From: Streptomyces sp. NBC_00094
GTDB lineage: Bacteria > Actinomycetota > Actinomycetes > Streptomycetales > Streptomycetaceae
Assembly: GCF_026343125.1 (NCBI RefSeq)
Contig: NZ_JAPEMB010000001.1
Coordinates: forward strand, 3,477,501-3,541,500
DNA: 64,000 nt
Direction: 5' to 3'
In this document: positions 57,461 through 64,000 of the stretch, in pieces
Layout: every line of letters starts with the position of its first letter
Numbering within the stretch: the stretch's first letter is position 1
Made by a program: the position numbers and the translations under genes
The notes under the pieces: generated by a model
Databases searched by the model: none
What the model saw: the letters and a program-made list of their open reading frames with translations, nothing else
What the model was told of the DNA's origin: nothing

Positions 57461-57958
57461 CTACCGCGGCGCCATCGGGAGCGTCAGCGCCTTCCTCCAC
57501 GCGGTCAACTGCGCGTCGTCCACGGGCTTCATCTCGCCCTTGAACATCTGGGCGTGACCGTTCTCGATGACGCTGTCCGCCCAGGTCTGGGTCGCGAAGA
57601 CGTACGTCTCGCCGTCCACCAGCCGAGCCCTCGGCTCCTCGTCCGGCGCGTACGTGACACGCACCGTGCCCCGCATGTCCCCGCGGAGTACCGAGACCAC
57701 CTCCACCCGGTAGATGTCCGAGGTCCAGCTCTGCAGGTCCCGCTGTTCCTCGAACGCCGCCACGCGTCCGGTGAAGACGTCGTCGGAGTGCGGCGCCGCG
57801 CCCTCCGGGGTGTGGGCGTTGTAGCCCCGCAGGACCTCGCCCGAGCCGACCTGCTCCTCCACCTGCTGGTAGCCGAACCAGCCGCCCAGCGCCAACGCCC
57901 CGGCGACTACCGCGCCCGCGACGAGGGCCACCGTCTTCCTGTCCGTTCCCATGGTCAT
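57461..57958 (-). CDS. Membrane-anchored protein of unknown function
   Basis: A 165-residue protein with one N-terminal transmembrane or signal helix (ALVAGAVVAGALALGGWFGY, about 9-29) and an extracellular beta-rich domain (DVFTGRVAAFEE ... YRVEVVSVLRGDMRGTVRVTYAP) of the kind that resembles OB-like or NTR-like folds. Its ATG overlaps the TGA of the metalloprotease gene (ATGA), so they are co-expressed; it could be an inhibitor or partner of the protease (inference). Confidence 0.72.
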   Translation of the reverse strand: MTMGTDRKTVALVAGAVVAGALALGGWFGYQQVEEQVGSGEVLRGYNAHTPEGAAPHSDDVFTGRVAAFEEQRDLQSWTSDIYRVEVVSVLRGDMRGTVRVTYAPDEEPRARLVDGETYVFATQTWADSVIENGHAQMFKGEMKPVDDAQLTAWRKALTLPMAPR

Positions 57959-58545
57959 CCCCACAGTGCGTGATACGCCTTGACGTCGTCCGACGTCGGG
58001 CCGTTGATGCGCTTCCCCTCGATGAGGTCGTACTCCGCCCACATCAGCGAGGGGTACTGCCCGTAGCCGTAGTCCTTGTGGCAGAACCCGAGCGCGTGCC
58101 CCAGTTCGTGGGCGGCGACCCGTCTGCGGTGCTCGTCCTTCCCCAACGCCTTCCCGCTGTCCAGGTACGCCCTGTTCATCCACAGGTAGTCCGTACCGGG
58201 ATTCGCGTCCCACTTGCCGTAGACGTTGTCCCACTCCACGTCGGTCCGGTTGGCGTCCCTCCACTCCAGGTCGGCAAAGGACGTCGCCCCGTCGGCCTTG
58301 ACCTTCACCTGCTTGAGCGTGCCCGCCGTCCAGACCTTGACCGCGTGCTTGCGCGCGTCGTCGAACTTCGACTCGTCGTCCCACGTGATCTCGTTGCCGT
58401 CGACGGAGGACCGGCCGCGGGAGTCGACCCCGCCACCCTCGCACTTGTGCGGGGCCGCGGCCGAAGCCGCACGAACCGGCGCCGGCACCGCCAGCAGGAC
58501 GACGGCCGCCGAAGCGGCCGCCAGGGCTAAGTCATGCATCCTCAT
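57955..58545 (-). CDS. Secreted metzincin-type zinc protease
   Basis: A 196-residue exported metalloprotease. Signal peptide to about residue 28 (APVRAASAAA), then a catalytic domain with HELGHALGFCH, the HExxHxxGxxH zinc motif of metzincins, and a following Met-turn candidate LMWAEYD. Snapalysin-like Streptomyces neutral proteases have similar size. Three in-frame starts (58551, 58545, 58539) are close; 58545 is chosen. Coupled to the gene at 57461. Confidence 0.87.
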   Translation of the reverse strand: MRMHDLALAAASAAVVLLAVPAPVRAASAAAPHKCEGGGVDSRGRSSVDGNEITWDDESKFDDARKHAVKVWTAGTLKQVKVKADGATSFADLEWRDANRTDVEWDNVYGKWDANPGTDYLWMNRAYLDSGKALGKDEHRRRVAAHELGHALGFCHKDYGYGQYPSLMWAEYDLIEGKRINGPTSDDVKAYHALWG

Positions 58546-58684
58546 AGTCACGAGACGATAGCGCTCCGTGACGACCCCGGGCGCCCGCGCAGGTCACGGC
58601 AGCACTCCACACCGCTCCACCGCCCACCACACTCCCCCTCACCTCCCCCGCGCGCCGGTTCACGCCCCCGCGCCACGGTCGAGC

Positions 58685-58924
58685 GTGGCGAGTCGGCAGC
58701 CGTCGCCCTCCATCTGCGACCAGCACGCGGGCCGGTTCATCCACCACCACCCCGGCATCCCCGACGCGGCCGAGACGGGCGGTCCCGAGGTGGCCCGGAA
58801 TCGCACCGTGGCCGCCATGCATGCGGCAGGCTTCGACGTGGACCAGGAGCTGCGGCCGGACGCCGCCGACTGCTCGCAGTGCCACTCGGGCTGCACGGAC
58901 AGCCCGGTGGGCGGCAAGAAGTAG
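58685..58924 (+). CDS. Small Cys/His-rich protein of unknown function
   Basis: A 79-residue protein with ICDQHAGRFIHHH near the start and CSQCHSGC near the end, able to bind a metal. GTG at 58685 is chosen because the upstream part of the frame is low-complexity. It precedes the methyltransferase gene closely. No family recognised. Confidence 0.55.
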   Translation: MASRQPSPSICDQHAGRFIHHHPGIPDAAETGGPEVARNRTVAAMHAAGFDVDQELRPDAADCSQCHSGCTDSPVGGKK

Positions 58925-58995
58925 TCATGACGACATCGCCCGCCCCTCGGCCCTCGGGTCGGCGGGCGGGCCCTCGGCATGTGAAGGGACAAGGG

Positions 58996-59667
58996 GTGCG
59001 CGAACAAGACGCCGGCGCGTGGGACGTGTGGGGCACGGTCAGGCCCGGACGCAAGGAGGCGAACGCGGCCGGAGCCGCGACGTGGTTCAACTGGACGCAG
59101 TGGCCCGACCACGGGCCCGACGAGAAGGTCCTCGGCGACCTCTCCGGCGCGCGGATCCTCGACCTTGGTTGCGGCAGCGGCGGCAACCTCGCTCACCTGG
59201 TCGCACTGGGCTCCGAAGCGGTCGGCGTGGACATCTCGCCCGTCCAGGTGGGCAAAGCGCGCGGACGCTGGCCGCACCTCGATGTGCGGCAGCAGGCGGC
59301 GGAGGAGTTCCTCGCGGCGGGCACGTACGACTTCTCGGCCGTCTACTCGGTCTTCGGAGCCGCCTGGTTCACCGATCCCGCTGAGCTCCTGCCCCTGGTC
59401 CATGCACGCCTGGCGCCCGGCGGGGTCTACGCGTTCTCCCACAACCCCCCTGCCCTGAGCGGCTGCTACGGGCCGCAAGCGTCCCAGATGCAGCCGCCGG
59501 AGAAGGGGGTGGAGCCCATGTACGTGAAGCGATGGGACTACGAGGCCGGCGCCTGGGCGGAGATCCTCCGGCAGGCCGGGTTCACGGACGTGACGACGGA
59601 GGTGATCGCGCCGCCGGAAGGGAAGCGAACGGGGACTCTGCTGGCCAGAGGCGTCAGGGCCTCATAG
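58996..59667 (+). CDS. Class I SAM-dependent methyltransferase
   Basis: A 223-residue methyltransferase: motif I ILDLGCGSGGNLAHL, motif II VGVDISPVQVGKAR, motif III region YDFSAVYSVFGAAWF, then LAPGGVYAFSH. The target is unknown. Two starts are possible: ATG 58927, 3 nt after the previous stop, and GTG 58996 with AAGGGACAAGG; the second gives the normal domain start. Its 3' end overlaps the convergent gene at 59654 by 14 nt. Confidence 0.85.
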   Translation: MREQDAGAWDVWGTVRPGRKEANAAGAATWFNWTQWPDHGPDEKVLGDLSGARILDLGCGSGGNLAHLVALGSEAVGVDISPVQVGKARGRWPHLDVRQQAAEEFLAAGTYDFSAVYSVFGAAWFTDPAELLPLVHARLAPGGVYAFSHNPPALSGCYGPQASQMQPPEKGVEPMYVKRWDYEAGAWAEILRQAGFTDVTTEVIAPPEGKRTGTLLARGVRAS

Positions 59668-59998
59668 AGGGCGCCGGATGGCACAGGCACCCGCACACGA
59701 GGTAGCGGACTCCCTGTACGCCGCTGTCGCGGGGGACCCCGTCGCGGCAGCGGTCGTGGCGGCCGACGATGCAGCGCGGCGACCGGTACTCCGGCTCCGG
59801 CTCGGCCGTGAGGGTCCTCGCCAGGAGGGACACGGTCACCGCGTCGGCGATCTCCGGCGTCACCCACCAGCCGTCGCCCGCGCGGTCGCGGTGCGGGCCG
59901 TCGTGGCCCACGGCGAGCACGCAGACCGAGCCGCCCCACACCGGCCGCACCACCTCCGCGACGGCGAACACGGACCGCCGCGCCCCGCAGCGGCTCAT
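59654..59998 (-). CDS. Small Cys-rich protein of unknown function
   Basis: A 114-residue protein with seven Cys, including a C-terminal CGCLCH, and VLAVGHDGPHRDRAGDGWWVT, a segment seen in Streptomyces phage- or ICE-associated small proteins. The ATG overlaps the stop of the gene at 59995 (ATGA). Member of the minus-strand pair opposite the GntR fusion gene. Confidence 0.6.
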   Translation of the reverse strand: MSRCGARRSVFAVAEVVRPVWGGSVCVLAVGHDGPHRDRAGDGWWVTPEIADAVTVSLLARTLTAEPEPEYRSPRCIVGRHDRCRDGVPRDSGVQGVRYLVCGCLCHPAPSMRP

Positions 59999-60342
59999 CG
60001 CGCGCTCCCCGCGTGGATGTTCCGGTGGTCCACGTCCACCCCGACCGTCGCCAGCCACAGCGCCCGCCGGCGCCTCCGCTGCACGGCCCGAGCCGAGTCC
60101 GCCACCAGGTAGGGGCGCTCCAGGGGCGACCGGGCTCCGTCGAGGAGCGCCGTCTGTTCGCGGGCGTAGGGAGACCGCCCTGTCGGGGCGCGATGGCGCC
60201 GCGCGGGGGCCGGTGCGGCCGGGCGGGGATGGGTGACCGGGCGAGGCCGGTGCCTGCCGGTGGGCGGCAGGGTCAGCATCAGCAGCCCGAGCAGGACGGG
60301 GATCAGAGCCCTGCCCAGTACGCGCGCGATAAGGTTCCGCAC
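59995..60342 (-). CDS. Small basic protein with N-terminal membrane helix
   Basis: A 115-residue protein with one hydrophobic helix (about 7-26, VLGRALIPVLLGLLMLTLPP) and an Arg/Pro-rich remainder. GTG at 60342 has GGGAG. Divergent from the GntR-deaminase gene with the 34-bp operator between, so probably under its control. No family recognised. Confidence 0.6.
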   Translation of the reverse strand: MRNLIARVLGRALIPVLLGLLMLTLPPTGRHRPRPVTHPRPAAPAPARRHRAPTGRSPYAREQTALLDGARSPLERPYLVADSARAVQRRRRRALWLATVGVDVDHRNIHAGSAR

Positions 60343-60428
60343 GTCATCAACTCCCTTGATAGTTGGTGGCCATGCCCCGGGGCCGTTCCAGCGGTCGCCG
60401 GGGTTTCGCGTTCGCGCTCAACGTATCG

Positions 60429-60462
60429 CTAGCTACATAGCGATGCATCACTATGTAGCTAG
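60429..60462. promoter_or_regulatory. GntR-type operator
   Basis: CTAGCTACATAG (60429-60440) and CTATGTAGCTAG (60451-60462) form a perfect 12-bp inverted repeat with a 10-nt spacer in the divergent promoter region. The AT content and half-site length fit a GntR-family operator. Confidence 0.75.
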
Positions 60463-60505
60463 ATCCATCCGAACGTGGCCTTGTATGACTATCTAGCGTT
60501 GGCCT

Positions 60506-61246
60506 ATGACCCTTGACCCGCAGTCGGGACGTCCTCTGTACCTACAGCTGGCCGACATGATCGCCGAGTGGATCGGCACCGGGGAGTACACCCCCGACCG
60601 GATGATCCCCACGCCCGCCCGTCTCGCCGAGGAGTACGGCATCGCCGTACTGACCGCCCGCCGGGCCATGCGCGAACTCCGTGAACGCGGCCTGATCATC
60701 ACCGTGCCTGGCAAGGGCTCCTACGTCACCCCACCTCTGGAAGCACCAAGGCGTAATGGCGGCGGCCCGGCGGGGAGCAGTCCCCTCATGGACCGCGAAC
60801 AGGCACAGCGCTGGCTCGCCACCGCCCTCGACGAGGCGCGCGCCGGGCTCGCCGAAGGCGGGGTGCCGATCGGGGCCGCGCTCTACGGGGCCGACGGCAC
60901 TCTCCTCGGGCGGGGGCACAACCGGCGCGTGCAGGACGGGGACCCGTCGCTGCACGCGGAGACGGCCGCCTTCCGGGCCGCCGGCCGGCAGCGCTCGTAC
61001 CGGGGGACGACCATGGTCACCACCCTGTCGCCGTGCTGGTACTGCTCCGGCCTCGTCCGGCAGTTCGGGATCTCCCGGGTCGTCGTCGGCGAGGCGGAGA
61101 CCTTCCACGGCGGGCACGACTGGCTCGCGGCGCACGGGGTCGAGGTGATCGTCCTCGACGACCCCGAATGCGTGGCCCTCATGCGGGACTTCATCGCCGC
61201 GCACCCCGCGCTCTGGCACGAGGACATCGGACAAGACACCCCCTAG
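60506..61246 (+). CDS. GntR helix-turn-helix fused to an FCY1-type cytosine deaminase
   Basis: A 246-residue protein. Residues about 6-75 are a GntR winged helix (RPLYLQLADMIAEWIGTGEY ... GKGSYVTPP). After a Gly/Ser linker, residues about 95-240 are a zinc deaminase: HAE in SLHAETAAF and PCxxC in LSPCWYCSG. The part from VVVGEAETFHGG to HPALWHEDIG closely resembles yeast cytosine deaminase. The fusion is in one frame without a stop. An internal ATG (60788, with GGGGAG upstream) might also produce the deaminase alone. Leaderless start: TAGCGT lies 6-7 nt upstream. Confidence 0.88.
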   Translation: MTLDPQSGRPLYLQLADMIAEWIGTGEYTPDRMIPTPARLAEEYGIAVLTARRAMRELRERGLIITVPGKGSYVTPPLEAPRRNGGGPAGSSPLMDREQAQRWLATALDEARAGLAEGGVPIGAALYGADGTLLGRGHNRRVQDGDPSLHAETAAFRAAGRQRSYRGTTMVTTLSPCWYCSGLVRQFGISRVVVGEAETFHGGHDWLAAHGVEVIVLDDPECVALMRDFIAAHPALWHEDIGQDTP

Positions 61247-61267
61247 GGGCGTCGATAGGGTGCCCGC

Positions 61268-61699
61268 ATGGCCGAGAACTGGAGCTCGACAGACGGGATC
61301 ATGCGGTTTCCTTCGGGCGCCCTGGTGCGCGGCCGAGGGCTGCGTCACCCCCTGCCCTCAGGGCAGACGCCGACCTTCGGGGTCTATCTGCTCGGCAAGC
61401 AGCCCCCGCGGACCGAGTGGGAGGCTCGGTGGTTGCCGTGGCCCGACTTCCGGCTTCCCAAGGACCGCCGACTGACTCGGATCGTGCTGGAAGAGGCGTT
61501 GACCCGGGCGGGGAACGAACGCGTGGAGATCGCGTGCGGAGGCGGGCGGGGACGGACCGGAACAGCTCTGGCCTGCATGGCCGTCCTTGACGGGGTTCCG
61601 GCGGACCAAGCCGTGGCGTTCGTCCGCCGGCACTACCACCCGCGCGCCGTGGAGACCCCGTGGCAGCGACGGTTCGTCCTGCGCTTCGAGGAGGCATAG
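61268..61699 (+). CDS. Small protein-tyrosine-phosphatase-like protein
   Basis: A 143-residue PTP-fold protein. The P-loop is IACGGGRGRTGTALA with the CX5R signature (C-G-G-G-R-G-R). No export signal. TAGGGT lies 6 nt before the ATG, indicating a leaderless mRNA. It follows the GntR-deaminase gene by 21 bp and may belong to the same locus. Substrate could be a phosphoprotein or small phosphate ester. Confidence 0.82.
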   Translation: MAENWSSTDGIMRFPSGALVRGRGLRHPLPSGQTPTFGVYLLGKQPPRTEWEARWLPWPDFRLPKDRRLTRIVLEEALTRAGNERVEIACGGGRGRTGTALACMAVLDGVPADQAVAFVRRHYHPRAVETPWQRRFVLRFEEA

Positions 61700-61732
61700 G
61701 GCGCTCGGATCCGAACCGCAACCGCGCAAAGC

Positions 61733-61761
61733 TTGACGTGCCCCCAACACCCTGTCGATAT
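61733..61761 (+). promoter_or_regulatory. Possible promoter of the NTPase gene
   Basis: TTGACG (61733-61738) and CGATAT (61756-61761) are 17 nt apart, ahead of the NTPase start. Confidence 0.45.
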
Positions 61762-61825
61762 CCTTGACTTGACGATGTGACGGGGCACATCTCGTGGGAC
61801 AGCAGGGGGAAGCAGGGGGTTGCGG

Positions 61826-63886
61826 GTGGACAGGGAGCTCTACGGCCGCGAGGCGGTCCTGCACGACGGCGGTCTGGTCGCACGGCTCAGCGGGCTCACG
61901 CGGCAGGGAGCCGCACGGGTCGCGTACGAGCACGGCGACGATCCGCCGGTCACCGTGTTCACCGGAGGGCGCGGCATGGGGAAGACCGCGCTGCTCAAGG
62001 AGGTCCGCAACCGCTACAAGGGGTTCACCCCCCTCGCGCTGCTCGACTGCGCGCACATCGAACCGCCCGAGGACCACGGCCCCGGCTGGACCCCGGTCAC
62101 CGGCGCGCTCACCGAGCTCGCCGTCCAGCTGTCGCCGAAGGTCGTCGCGGCGAAGCCCGTGCAGTTCCCGAGGCTCTCGCTCGGGCTCGTCGCCGTCGCG
62201 TCGCTCGGCTGGTCCCGGGAGGACGAAGAGCGGGCCCAGTCCGACCTCGTGCGGCTCGGGCCGCTGCTCGCGACCGTCGACGCGCACAAGGGCGCCGCCG
62301 GCAACTGGGTCGGCAAGGTCCTCAGCAAGCTGGCCGCCGTCTCCGTCGAGGGCACCGTCCCGCTGGCCGGGCCGCTCGCCGAGGCCACCGTGGAGACCGT
62401 CCTGGAGGAGGTGTTCGGCCGCTTCCAGCGGTCCGCCGAGAACTGGTACGGCACCTACCGCAACGCCGGCGGCCGGGGCAAGGCCGGACTCCAGCAGCTC
62501 GCGATCGACTTCGAGCAGGGCGGCCGAAGACGCCGCGAGGCCGAGGACTTCCTCGTCGTCGCCCTCACCGAGGACCTGCTCCGCGCCTACACCGGATTAC
62601 AGCGCGGCGCCCGCGTGGGCAGGCCGCTGCTCCTCCTCGACAACGCCCACGAACCCCTCGGCCGGCAACTCGTCGAACCGATCCTCCGGGCCCGCGCCGG
62701 CGGCCGCCGCGACCGGACCGTCGTCCTCGCCGCCTCCAGGATCCGCGAGCACGAGGGGCTGCGGCACGCCGTCCGGACCCGGCTGCCGGAGACCTCGCAG
62801 AACGCCCCCTGCCCGCGCGGGACGAGCGTCGGCTCCGGCATCCTCGCCGTCGAGCTCACCCCGCTCTCCCCCACCCAGACCCGCACCGCCTTCGACCGGC
62901 ACGACCGGGCCGGCCGCGCCCACCCCGAACTCGCCCGCGCCGTCCACCGGCTGACCGGAGGCCGGCCGCTCGCCGTGGACCTCCTCGGCCGGGCCGTCGG
63001 CGAGGCCCCGGAACGGCTCCGGGCCGGCCTCACCCCCGGCAGGCTCCTCGACCTGACGGTGGAGCTGCGCGAGGACACCCCGCCGGTGCCCGTCGCGCAC
63101 GCCCTCCTCACCGAACTGCTCCCCGTGCGACGCCTCGGCCCGTACGCCATGCTGGCCGCCACCCACGACGAGGAGTCCGCCCGGCTGCTCGCCCACGCCC
63201 GGCTCCAGAGCGAGTCCCTGGACGGGGACGTGGCGCTGCGCGTCCGCGACCACCTGCGCGCCGAGGACTGGCGGGAGGGTCCCCGCCACTTCGTCGCCGA
63301 CCCGCTGCTGCGCGCCCTTCTCCTGCACCGGCTCCGCTTCGAGGACGACGACCACCCCCGGTACGCGGCCTGGCGCGCCGCCCACGAGACCCTCCACCGG
63401 CACTACGGACCCGAGCCCGGCCCGTACCGCCTCCATCACGACCTGGCCCTCGGCCGCACCGAGGAGGCCGTCGACCATCTCCGCGTCACCTTCCCCGAGC
63501 AGGACGTCCTCGGCTGGCTCGGGCGGCTACGGTTCGTCGCCGCCGCCCCGTACCCCCGCGAGCGGAACCGGCCGGGTCCCGACCCGCGCCGGGCGATCGC
63601 CCTGGGTCAGGACCCGGTCGACGCCCTCCCCGCAGGACTCGACGCCGACACCACCGAACTCCACCTGTCCGTACGGCGGTTGCTGCACGCCGTATGGCTG
63701 CTCACCGACCCGCTCGCACTGCCCGACGACGACGTGGCCGACCGGCTCGCGCACGAGCTGCGCAGGCTCTCCGGCCGCCATCTGAGGGGCAGCGGTTCGC
63801 TCTGGGACGCGGCCACCCACTGGCCGAGCGACATCCGCGCCTGGCGGGAGCTCTCGCTGCCGCCGGGCCGCCAGGACGGAGTCTGA
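61826..63886 (+). CDS. STAND-like P-loop NTPase
   Basis: A 686-residue protein with an N-terminal ATPase domain: Walker A GGRGMGKTALL at about residue 49, Walker B LLLLDNAHEP at about 270 and LTGGRPLAVDLL, an NB-ARC/AAA-like sensor region, at about 375. The C-terminal half is helical with no named family. GTG at 61826 is preferred; a TTG at 61820 is in frame. It is followed after 4 bp by a gene with a signal peptide, so an ATPase/surface-protein operon is likely. STAND ATPases often act as signalling switches, also in defence; no further claim can be made. Confidence 0.78.
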   Translation: MDRELYGREAVLHDGGLVARLSGLTRQGAARVAYEHGDDPPVTVFTGGRGMGKTALLKEVRNRYKGFTPLALLDCAHIEPPEDHGPGWTPVTGALTELAVQLSPKVVAAKPVQFPRLSLGLVAVASLGWSREDEERAQSDLVRLGPLLATVDAHKGAAGNWVGKVLSKLAAVSVEGTVPLAGPLAEATVETVLEEVFGRFQRSAENWYGTYRNAGGRGKAGLQQLAIDFEQGGRRRREAEDFLVVALTEDLLRAYTGLQRGARVGRPLLLLDNAHEPLGRQLVEPILRARAGGRRDRTVVLAASRIREHEGLRHAVRTRLPETSQNAPCPRGTSVGSGILAVELTPLSPTQTRTAFDRHDRAGRAHPELARAVHRLTGGRPLAVDLLGRAVGEAPERLRAGLTPGRLLDLTVELREDTPPVPVAHALLTELLPVRRLGPYAMLAATHDEESARLLAHARLQSESLDGDVALRVRDHLRAEDWREGPRHFVADPLLRALLLHRLRFEDDDHPRYAAWRAAHETLHRHYGPEPGPYRLHHDLALGRTEEAVDHLRVTFPEQDVLGWLGRLRFVAAAPYPRERNRPGPDPRRAIALGQDPVDALPAGLDADTTELHLSVRRLLHAVWLLTDPLALPDDDVADRLAHELRRLSGRHLRGSGSLWDAATHWPSDIRAWRELSLPPGRQDGV

Positions 63887-63890
63887 CGCC

Positions 63891-64000
63891 ATGCCCGACC
63901 GATCGAACGGCCGACTGCCCGGCCGACTGCCCGGCCTGCCGCGCCGCCGCGCCGTTTCCCCCCGCCGGAAGCTCGTCGCCGCCCTGCTCGCGGCCGCCGT
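63891..64000 (+). CDS. Start of an exported protein (partial, cut by window edge)
   Basis: The ATG at 63891, 4 bp after the NTPase stop, opens 36 codons: repeated GRLPGRLPGLP and an Arg-rich region, then PRRKLVAALLAAA, a signal peptide or membrane anchor. The rest is outside the window. Confidence 0.7.
   Translation, partial: MPDRSNGRLPGRLPGLPRRRAVSPRRKLVAALLAAA

Noticed and set aside
1-64000. Search for tRNA, rRNA, prophage modules and polyketide/NRPS genes
   Set aside because: No cloverleaf with CCA end, rRNA segments, phage structural genes or biosynthetic megasynthases were recognised.

Overview
This window is high-GC actinobacterial DNA, almost certainly from a Streptomyces chromosome. 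Pointers to that genus are the complete AfsK/KbpA/AfsR/AfsS secondary-metabolism signalling set, an XRE (DUF5753)/DUF397 pair, the F420 gene fbiC, the futalosine menaquinone genes, a fragment of an SCO4226-type nickel-binding protein, and many leaderless promoters of the TAnnnT-6/7-ATG type. No tRNA, rRNA or CRISPR array was seen. The only insertion-sequence trace is a degraded IS200/IS605-type remnant at about 46.5-47.2 kb.

Layout. 0-15 kb: XRE/DUF397 pair; a divergent unknown gene and SDR; an SSS symporter convergent with an ADP-ribosylglycohydrolase-like gene; a secreted tyrosine phosphatase; fbiC and an F420-type luciferase-like oxidoreductase; a carboxymuconolactone decarboxylase with an ECF41-like promoter; an amino-acid permease. 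15-24 kb: a translationally coupled amidohydrolase/aldehyde dehydrogenase pair, a 200-bp palindromic element, luciferase-like oxidoreductases and an SDR, a leaderless VapBC-like toxin/antitoxin pair and a second amidohydrolase. 24-38 kb: afsR and afsS facing afsK and kbpA. Between them lie a lipoprotein-like LppU relative, a FadD3-like ligase divergent from an Ltp2-like/DUF35/enoyl-CoA hydratase operon, a GC-rich minisatellite and two unknown envelope proteins. 38-46 kb: a TetR regulator, an acyl-CoA dehydrogenase plus deazaflavin-type reductase, a second thiolase-like gene, an FAD monooxygenase/PNPOx pair, a frameshifted nickel-binding gene and a long-chain acyl-CoA ligase. 46-56 kb: the IS remnant, a DAACS transporter with a cysteine-rich leader ORF, then the menaquinone genes (mqnE, mqnM, mqnP, mqnL) with an AsnC regulator. 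56-64 kb: LysR/EamA overlapping convergent genes, a secreted metzincin protease, a small accessory cluster with a GntR-cytosine deaminase fusion, a small phosphatase and a P-loop NTPase, ending in a truncated secreted or membrane protein.

The most notable signal is a 17-bp palindrome, consensus TCTGAYGnnnCRTCAGA. It occurs ten times in the window, always in promoter regions. It precedes genes for luciferase-like flavin/F420 oxidoreductases, two SDRs, an amidohydrolase, a FadD3-like ligase, an Ltp2/DUF35 aldolase-like pair, an enoyl-CoA hydratase, an acyl-CoA dehydrogenase and a second thiolase-like protein. This looks like one dispersed regulon for CoA-dependent breakdown of a ring or side-chain compound (steroid- or terpenoid-like), interleaved with the afs regulatory locus. 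The nearby TetR gene at 38239 has a degenerate copy across its start codon and is the best local candidate for the regulator. Substrate and regulator are inferences; the repeated operator is seen directly.
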